This document shows, piece after piece, positions 58,847 to 64,000 of a stretch of 64,000 nt of DNA (position 1 is the first letter of the stretch; every line of letters begins with the position of its first letter). The notes below the pieces were generated by a model. That model was not told the origin of the DNA and did not search any database. It was given only the letters and a program-made list of their open reading frames with translations. The position numbers were made by a program, and so were the translations under genes. This DNA comes from RPQJ01 sp963732415 (GTDB taxonomy: Bacteria; Pseudomonadota; Gammaproteobacteria; Steroidobacterales; Steroidobacteraceae): assembly GCA_963732415.1 (NCBI GenBank), contig CAVSZK010000019.1, positions 186,001 through 250,000 of the forward strand, in the 5' to 3' direction.

Positions 58847-59499
58847 ACCGGCTCAAGGTCACGGAGACCTTCGTCTCGATACAGGGCGAGGCCGATGCAG
58901 TCGGATGGCCGACACTGTTCATCCGTCTGACGGGTTGCCCGCTGCGCTGTGTGTACTGCGACACGCAGTACGCTTTCCATGGCGGCGACTGGCGGCAGAT
59001 CGAAACGCTGGTCGAGACCGCGCACGGCTCCGGTGTGCGCCACGTGTGCGTGACCGGAGGCGAGCCGCTGGCCCAGAAAGCCTGCCTCGAACTGCTGAGT
59101 GCGCTGTGCGACGAGGGTTTCCGCGTCTCGCTTGAGACCAGTGGCGCGATGGACGTGGCGCCGGTGGATCCGCGAGTGAGCCGGGTTATGGACCTGAAGA
59201 CCCCGGGTTCCGGCGAGTCGGGGCGAAACCGCCTCGAGAACCTTGCGCTGCTCACGTCGCTCGACCAGCTGAAGATAGTGATCTGCTCGCGTGACGACTA
59301 CGAATGGGCACGCGACCTGCTGCGGAGCCGGCTGACCGAAAAATCGGTGCCAGGCACCGATTTTCAGGTGCTGTTCTCACCGAGCTGGGGCCAGGTCGAG
59401 CCACGCGATCTCGCGGAATGGATTCTTGCCGACCGGCTAAACGTGCGGCTGCAACTACAGCTCCACAAGGTCCTGTGGGGCGACCAGCCGGGGCGATGA
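58843..59499 (+). CDS. queE: 7-carboxy-7-deazaguanine synthase QueE (GTG start) with in-frame palindrome
   Basis: 218-residue radical SAM enzyme that makes 7-carboxy-7-deazaguanine in queuosine synthesis. 'VTETFVSIQGEADAVGWPTL' is followed by the cluster motif 'CPLRCVYCDTQYAF' (Cys near residues 32, 36 and 39), 'VTGGEPLAQ', 'LETSGAMDV' and the C-terminal 'LQLQLHKVLWG'. GTG at 58843 overlaps the cpoB stop. Residues about 167-175 ('EKSVPGTDF') are encoded by a 25-bp palindrome and look like an in-frame insertion in a loop. Confidence 0.93.
   Translation: MNRLKVTETFVSIQGEADAVGWPTLFIRLTGCPLRCVYCDTQYAFHGGDWRQIETLVETAHGSGVRHVCVTGGEPLAQKACLELLSALCDEGFRVSLETSGAMDVAPVDPRVSRVMDLKTPGSGESGRNRLENLALLTSLDQLKIVICSRDDYEWARDLLRSRLTEKSVPGTDFQVLFSPSWGQVEPRDLAEWILADRLNVRLQLQLHKVLWGDQPGR
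59340..59364. repeat. REP-like 25-bp palindrome inside queE
   Basis: AAAATCGGTGCC (59340-59351) and GGCACCGATTTT (59353-59364) are perfect 12-bp arms around a single A. The palindrome is translated in frame within queE, so its insertion kept the gene open. Confidence 0.8.
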
Positions 59500-60206
59500 G
59501 CGAGCCAGGCGAAAACGGCGGCCCAGCCGCAGTTGTCCGACCGGCGGTAGTGCTGGTGTCGGGTGGGCTGGACTCCGCCACCTGCCTCGCCATGGCTCGC
59601 GCCGAGGGTTTCGGCTGCCACGCGCTCAGCTTCGCCTACGGACAGCGCCATGAAGCCGAATTGCGCGCGGCGGAGTATGTCGCGAGCGCCCTCGGGGCAC
59701 AGCAGCACCGGGTGATGCGCATCGACCTTGCGGCATTCGGCGGGTCGGCGCTCACCGATCGCGGCATCGCCGTGCCCGAATCGCCGGTCGATGGCATTCC
59801 GGTGACCTACGTGCCTGCGCGCAACACCGTTTTCCTGTCGCTCGCGCTCGCGTGGGCCGAGGTGCTGGGGGCGCAGGACATATTCATCGGCGTGAACGCG
59901 GTGGACTACTCGGGCTATCCGGACTGCCGGCCGGAGTTCGTGGCGGCATTCGAGAGCCTCGCAAACCTGGCCACGCGTGCGGGCGTCGAAGGTACCGCTC
60001 CCATCCGCATCCGTACGCCGCTCATTTCGCTCAGCAAGTCGGAGATCATCCGTCGTGGCCTCGAGCTGGGCGTGGCGTTTGGCGACACTGTTTCCTGCTA
60101 CCAGGCGGACGAGGAGGGCCGGGCCTGCGGGCGTTGCGACTCCTGCCGCCTGCGGCGGGACGGCTTCGCGGCCGCTGGCGTCGCCGACCCGACCCGCTAC
60201 CGCTGA
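59496..60206 (+). CDS. queC: 7-cyano-7-deazaguanine synthase QueC
   Basis: 236-residue ATP-dependent enzyme that turns 7-carboxy-7-deazaguanine into preQ0. The PP-loop is 'VVLVSGGLDSATCLAMA' (about residue 17). 'YVPARNTVFLSLALAWAEVL' and 'GVNAVDYSGYPDCRPEF' are family blocks, and four cysteines near the C-terminus ('SCYQADEEGRACGRCDSCRL') bind zinc. ATG at 59496 overlaps the queE stop (ATGA). With queE it gives two consecutive steps of queuosine synthesis. Confidence 0.95.
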   Translation: MSEPGENGGPAAVVRPAVVLVSGGLDSATCLAMARAEGFGCHALSFAYGQRHEAELRAAEYVASALGAQQHRVMRIDLAAFGGSALTDRGIAVPESPVDGIPVTYVPARNTVFLSLALAWAEVLGAQDIFIGVNAVDYSGYPDCRPEFVAAFESLANLATRAGVEGTAPIRIRTPLISLSKSEIIRRGLELGVAFGDTVSCYQADEEGRACGRCDSCRLRRDGFAAAGVADPTRYR

Positions 60207-60273
60207 ACGCAGTATCCGGCAAGCCTGCTATCATTCGCGCCCGCTGCGGCATTGCCGCCGCCAAACCGCGAAT

Positions 60274-60349
60274 GGGCCGTTAGCTCAGTCGGTAGAGCAG
60301 CTGGCTTTTAACCAGTTGGTCGCTGGTTCGAATCCAGCACGGCCCACCA
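60274..60349 (+). tRNA. tRNA-Lys (anticodon TTT)
   Basis: 76 nt. The acceptor GGGCCGT (60274-60280) pairs with ACGGCCC (60339-60345), the discriminator is A and CCA is encoded. The anticodon loop CTTTTAA gives TTT. The T-loop has GTTCGAATC. Confidence 0.95.
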
Positions 60350-60363
60350 TTTTGACCCGGGCA

Positions 60364-60377
60364 GGCAGGCGCCTGCC
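60364..60377 (+). terminator. Palindrome after tRNA-Lys
   Basis: GGCAGGC (60364-60370) is followed directly by GCCTGCC (60371-60377). It lies 15 bases after the tRNA and could take part in 3' end formation; no T-run follows. Confidence 0.3.
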
Positions 60378-60435
60378 GCGCCAGTGTTGGCGCGCCAGCG
60401 TGGTCTCTCATTGGATTGCTGCGGCGCACCCCCGC

Positions 60436-60465
60436 TACAATTGCGCCGTTAGTTTCAATTGAAAC
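60436..60465 (+). promoter_or_regulatory. hpd promoter -10 and palindromic operator
   Basis: A TACAAT -10 (60436-60441) is followed ten bases later by a perfect 14-bp palindrome, GTTTCAATTGAAAC (60452-60465), which would cover the transcription start. No clear -35 is seen. A dimeric repressor controlling the tyrosine catabolic genes is the inferred ligand of the site. Confidence 0.5.
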
Positions 60466-60489
60466 AATAGCAGCGAGCGAGGCACGGTC

Positions 60490-61536
60490 ATGGCGGATCT
60501 TTTCGAAAACCCGATGGGGACCGACGGCTTCGAGTTCGTAGAGTACACGGCGCCCGACCCCGAACTGCTGCGGACGCTGTTCGAGCGCATGGGCTTCCCG
60601 GTGGCGGCTCGCCACCGCAGCAAGAACGTTACGCTGCACCGCCAGGGTGACGTCAACTTCGTGATCAATGCCGAGCCAGGCGGCTTCGGGCAGCGCTTCG
60701 CCGAACGGCACGGGCCGTCCGCCTGCGCGATGGCGTTCCGGGTCAAGGACGCGGGGTACGCGTTCCGCCGTGCGGTCGAACTGGGTGCCACGCCGGTCGA
60801 GAATCCAGTCGGCCCCATGGAACTGAGCATTCCGGCCATCGAGGGCATAGGCGGCAGCATCGTTTACCTGGTGGACCGCTACGGCGAACACACGATCTAC
60901 GACGTGGACTTCGTGCCCGTCGCGCAACCGGAGCCGAGCCCGGCCGCAGGCCTGACCTTGATCGACCACCTCACGCACAACGTGCACCGCGGCAACATGA
61001 ACAAGTGGTCGGGGTTCTACGAGAAGCTGTTCAACTTCCGCGAGATCCGCTACTTCGACATCGAGGGCAAGAAGACCGGGCTCTTGAGCCGCGCGATGAC
61101 CAGTCCCTGCGGCAGGATACGCATCCCGATCAACGAGTCGCAGGACGACAAGTCGCAGATCGAGGAGTACCTGCGCGAATACCAGGGCGAGGGCATACAG
61201 CATATCGCGCTCGCTACCGACGACATCTACGCGACCGTCGACCAGTTACGGCGCAATGGCGTCGAATTCCAGGATTCGCCAGACACCTACTACGAAGGCG
61301 TGGATGCCAGGGTCGAAGGACACCGCGAGTCAATCGCGGAGCTCGCCAGCCGCCGCATCCTGATCGACGGCAGCGCGAAGGAAGGCATCCTGTTGCAGAT
61401 CTTCACCAAGAACGTGATCGGTCCGATCTTCTTCGAGATCATCCAGCGCAAGGGCAACGAAGGCTTCGGCGAAGGCAACTTCCGCGCGCTGTTCGAGTCT
61501 ATCGAGCTCGACCAGGAACGGCGTGGTGTGATCTGA
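60490..61536 (+). CDS. hpd: 4-hydroxyphenylpyruvate dioxygenase
   Basis: 348-residue iron(II) dioxygenase that converts 4-hydroxyphenylpyruvate to homogentisate. Iron ligands are visible as His in 'LIDHLTHNVHRGNM', His in 'GIQHIALATDDIYATV' and Glu in 'GPIFFEIIQRKGNEGFGEGN'. 'FYEKLFNFREIRYFDIEGKK' is also typical. The ATG at 60490 opens 'MADLFENPMGTDGFEFVEY', a standard start. It heads the tyrosine degradation operon. Confidence 0.96.
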   Translation: MADLFENPMGTDGFEFVEYTAPDPELLRTLFERMGFPVAARHRSKNVTLHRQGDVNFVINAEPGGFGQRFAERHGPSACAMAFRVKDAGYAFRRAVELGATPVENPVGPMELSIPAIEGIGGSIVYLVDRYGEHTIYDVDFVPVAQPEPSPAAGLTLIDHLTHNVHRGNMNKWSGFYEKLFNFREIRYFDIEGKKTGLLSRAMTSPCGRIRIPINESQDDKSQIEEYLREYQGEGIQHIALATDDIYATVDQLRRNGVEFQDSPDTYYEGVDARVEGHRESIAELASRRILIDGSAKEGILLQIFTKNVIGPIFFEIIQRKGNEGFGEGNFRALFESIELDQERRGVI

Positions 61537-61588
61537 GGCCGCTGCCCGGCGATCGGGCGGCATGTGCATCGCAACCAGGGGACATGAA

Positions 61589-62719
61589 GTGAAGCGGTAC
61601 ATCCCTGCGTCAAGGGTGGAAGGCAATGCCTCGCGACAGGCGCATTGCGACCTGCCGGACGGCACCTTCGAGCGCGAGATGAGCAAGGAGGGGTTCTTCG
61701 GACCCGCAGCGTTTTTCCATCACCGCCATCCGCCGACCGGGTGGAGCGAGTTCACGGGCCCGCTGCAGCCGCGGGCGTTCGATCTGGTCAGGCTTGCAGC
61801 CGGCGCGGTCGGGCCGTGGTCGGCTCACGAGGTGCTCACGAATGCGCACTGCCGCATTCGCTTCTGGCGCCTGGGCGCAAGCATGGAGCGGCTGGCCCGC
61901 AACGCCGACGGCGATGAACTGCTGTTCGTGCATGCGGGCCGGGGCGACCTCTACTGCGACTTCGGGCACCTGGGCGTAGAGGCCGGCGACTACGTGGTCG
62001 TGCCGCGCGGCACGATGTGGCGCATCGATTGCACCTCGCCGATGGACCTGCTGCTGGTCGAGGCGACGAACTCGAGCTACATGCTCCCGGAGAAGGGCCT
62101 GGTCGGTAACCACGCGATCTTCGACCCGGCGCTGCTAGATACGCCGGAGCTGGACGCCGCCTTCACTGCGCAGCGTGACGAGGCGCGTTCATGGGCGGTC
62201 GAGGTCAAGCGCCGCAACCAGGTATCGCTGATCACCTATCCTTTCAATCCGCTGGATGCCGTCGGCTGGCACGGCGAGCTCTCCGTGGTGCGCATCAACG
62301 TCAGGGATTTCCGGCCGCTGATGAGCCATCGCTATCACCTGCCGCCCTCGGCGCATACGACGTTCATGGCGAACAGGTTCGTGGTCTGTACGTTCGTGCC
62401 GAGGCCGTTCGAGACCGATCCCGGCGCGCTCAAGGTGCCGTTCTTTCATAACAACGACGACTACGACGAGGTGCTGTTCTATCACGCCGGCGATTTCTTC
62501 AGCCGCGACAACATCCACCCCGGCATGATGACGCTCCACCCGGGTGGCTTCACCCACGGGCCGCATCCGAAGGCACTCACGCGCATGCTGAAGCAGGAAA
62601 AGCCCGCCACGGACGAGGTTGCGGTGATGATCGACACGCGCGATCCACTCGACGTCGCCGCGGCCGCGGGCGGGGTGGAGTGGAAGGAATACGTACACAG
62701 CTGGAAGGTGGCGCCATGA
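61589..62719 (+). CDS. hmgA: Homogentisate 1,2-dioxygenase (short form, GTG start)
   Basis: 376-residue enzyme that opens the homogentisate ring to maleylacetoacetate. The cupin fold has 'RGDLYCDFGHLGVEAGDYVV' and the iron-binding stretch 'VPFFHNNDDYDEVLFYHAGD' followed by 'HPGGFTHGPHP'. It is about 60 residues shorter than the classic 430-445-residue enzymes, resembling the short bacterial branch. GTG at 61589 has AGGGGA six bases upstream; an ATG at 61562 is less likely. The stop overlaps the fahA start. Confidence 0.88.
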   Translation: MKRYIPASRVEGNASRQAHCDLPDGTFEREMSKEGFFGPAAFFHHRHPPTGWSEFTGPLQPRAFDLVRLAAGAVGPWSAHEVLTNAHCRIRFWRLGASMERLARNADGDELLFVHAGRGDLYCDFGHLGVEAGDYVVVPRGTMWRIDCTSPMDLLLVEATNSSYMLPEKGLVGNHAIFDPALLDTPELDAAFTAQRDEARSWAVEVKRRNQVSLITYPFNPLDAVGWHGELSVVRINVRDFRPLMSHRYHLPPSAHTTFMANRFVVCTFVPRPFETDPGALKVPFFHNNDDYDEVLFYHAGDFFSRDNIHPGMMTLHPGGFTHGPHPKALTRMLKQEKPATDEVAVMIDTRDPLDVAAAAGGVEWKEYVHSWKVAP

Positions 62720-63699
62720 AGCTCGCCACGCTTGCCAATGGCACGCGCGACGGACAGTTGCTGGTCGTGAGCCGCGACCTGGGGCGGGCGGTCCCGGTCC
62801 CGCAGGTGGCGCAGACGCTGCAACAGGCCCTCGACCGCTGGCGCGAGCTTTTACCGGCGCTGCAGCAGGCATCGGACGAACTCGAAGCCGGGCGCGCGAC
62901 TGGCAGCTTCCGGTTCGAGACGGCGAGGGTGCTCGCGCCGCTGCCACGTGCGCACCATTGGGTGGATGGCTCGGCCTACGTGAATCACGTCGAACTGGTG
63001 CGCAAGGCACGCGGCGCCGTCATGCCGCCGAGTTTCTGGACCGATCCGCTGGTCTACCAGGGGGGCTCGGACGATTTCATACCGCCCACCGCCGATGTCC
63101 CGTGCCCCAGTGAAGAGTTCGGCATCGACTTCGAGGCCGAGGTCGCGGTGGTGACCGACGACGTGGCGATGGGTACCGGGGCCGCCGGGGCGCGCTCACA
63201 CATAAAGCTCGTGATGCTCGTGAACGACTGGTCGCTCAGGAACCTGATCCCCGGCGAACTCGGCAAGGGTTTCGGCTTCTACCAGTCGAAGCCCGCCACC
63301 TCGTTCTCGCCTGTCGCGGTGACGCCGGACGAACTCGGCGACGCCTGGGACGGCGGCAAGGTGATGCTGCCGCTCGTGTCGCACGTAAATGGCAAGTTGT
63401 TCGGGCGGCCGGACGCCGGCGTAGACATGACCTTCGACTTCCCGCGCCTGATCGAGCACGTGACACGCACGCGGCGCCTGGGAGCAGGGGCGATCGTCGG
63501 TTCCGGCACGGTCTCCAATTACGACCGATCGCTGGGCTCCTCGTGCATCGCCGAGCGGCGGATGCTGGAGCAGATCGACCAGGGGGAGCCGGCAACCCCG
63601 TTTCTCCGGTTCGGCGATCGAGTCAGGATCGAGATGTTTGCTGCCGACGGGGCGAGCATTTTCGGCGCCATCGACCAGCGGGTCGTGCCGGCGGCCTGA
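62716..63699 (+). CDS. fahA: Fumarylacetoacetate hydrolase family protein (fumarylacetoacetase)
   Basis: 327-residue hydrolase for the last step of tyrosine breakdown, giving fumarate and acetoacetate. Metal ligands lie in 'EFGIDFEAEVAVVTDDV' (Glu pair) and 'MLVNDWSLRNLIPGELGKG' (Asp); 'FGFYQSKPATSFSPVAVTP' and 'IVGSGTVSNYD' follow. ATG at 62716 overlaps the hmgA stop (ATGA). A maleylacetoacetate isomerase gene, needed between the hmgA and fahA steps, is not in the window. Confidence 0.92.
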   Translation: MKLATLANGTRDGQLLVVSRDLGRAVPVPQVAQTLQQALDRWRELLPALQQASDELEAGRATGSFRFETARVLAPLPRAHHWVDGSAYVNHVELVRKARGAVMPPSFWTDPLVYQGGSDDFIPPTADVPCPSEEFGIDFEAEVAVVTDDVAMGTGAAGARSHIKLVMLVNDWSLRNLIPGELGKGFGFYQSKPATSFSPVAVTPDELGDAWDGGKVMLPLVSHVNGKLFGRPDAGVDMTFDFPRLIEHVTRTRRLGAGAIVGSGTVSNYDRSLGSSCIAERRMLEQIDQGEPATPFLRFGDRVRIEMFAADGASIFGAIDQRVVPAA

Positions 63700-63721
63700 T
63701 CCCCGTGCGACAATTGCCCGG

Positions 63722-64000
63722 ATGATATTCGCCAACCTCGAAAGGCTGCCGCCGGATCCAATCCTGGGGGTGACCACGGCGTTTCGCGCCGATCCATCAC
63801 CCGACAAGATCGACCTCGGTGTCGGCGTGTATCGCGACGGGAACGGAGAGACGCCGATCCCTGTGGCAGTTCGCGAGGCCGAACGAGCGATGCTGGCGGC
63901 CCAGCGCACCAAGACCTACGTCGGTCCAGCCGGCAACCCGGAGTTCAACAGGCTGATCGTCGCGCTGGCGCTCGGGCCGCTGGCTGCCGAGCTTCGGGAA
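63722..64000 (+). CDS. Aromatic/aspartate aminotransferase, class I (3' end beyond window)
   Basis: The first 93 residues of an AspC/TyrB-type aminotransferase are visible: 'MIFANLERLPPDPILGVTTA', 'PDKIDLGVGVYRDGNGETPI' and 'TKTYVGPAGNPEFNRLI', the N-terminal arm and substrate-binding part of the family. The PLP lysine lies beyond the window. Its place 22 bases after fahA suggests tyrosine transamination to 4-hydroxyphenylpyruvate, the substrate of hpd, so TyrB-like function is likely. Confidence 0.88.
   Translation, partial: MIFANLERLPPDPILGVTTAFRADPSPDKIDLGVGVYRDGNGETPIPVAVREAERAMLAAQRTKTYVGPAGNPEFNRLIVALALGPLAAELRE

Overview
The window is GC-rich (about two thirds G+C by eye), densely coded chromosomal DNA. 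Gene content and order point to a gammaproteobacterium. Supporting signs are ruvCAB followed by tolQRAB-pal-cpoB-queE-queC, gcvR divergent from dapA with bcp behind gcvR, mlaFEDCB, sucAB-lpd, a RelA-type (EFDD) ppGpp synthetase and a SUF operon headed by an Rrf2 regulator. Homology calls come from reading motifs and gene order, not from database searches. The genus cannot be told from this.

Layout. 1-4771 (minus): Rrf2 regulator-sufB-sufC-sufD-sufS, with sufS cut by the window edge. 4926-8850: mlaFEDCB phospholipid transport operon (plus) meeting mlaA (minus) tail to tail. 8893-12940 (minus): gcvR-bcp-phoH-bepA, divergent from dapA. 13054-19399: dapA, tRNA-Ser, fba, apbE, a degenerate histidine phosphatase, a second bcp with a GNAT gene, tRNA-Ala and a TPR/beta-barrel protein. 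19420-20172: a META lipoprotein. 20282-30408 (all minus): an accessory-looking block with a sensor kinase, two response regulators, an outer-membrane channel-like protein, a SulP anion transporter, a DUF202 protein, an anaerobic-type sulfatase-maturating enzyme, an arylsulfatase and a DUF1622 protein. 30563-43797: an envelope and lipoprotein region holding PldA, a patatin-Omp85 protein, a lipoprotein hydrolase, a CREST-type hydrolase, a DUF4105 (Lnb-like) protein, several small lipoproteins and tRNA-Arg. 43992-49579: sucA-sucB-lpd. 49648-51780: relA. 51889-60206: ruvCAB, tolQRAB-pal-cpoB, queE-queC. 60274: tRNA-Lys. 60490-64000: tyrosine catabolism (hpd-hmgA-fahA and the start of an aromatic/aspartate aminotransferase).

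How the parts fit. Three housekeeping envelope systems (Mla lipid trafficking, Tol-Pal, BepA quality control) share the window with an unusual concentration of lipid-active enzymes. The most accessory-looking stretch is the sulfatase block: it carries an apparently cytoplasmic sulfatase, its radical-SAM activator, a sulfate-type transporter, an outer-membrane channel and its own two-component system. Small-scale signals include two REP-like palindromes (one in frame inside queE), a five-unit 15-bp minisatellite inside a lipoprotein gene, and candidate operators at the suf, suc and hpd promoters. I see no CRISPR array, rRNA, prophage or intact insertion sequence.
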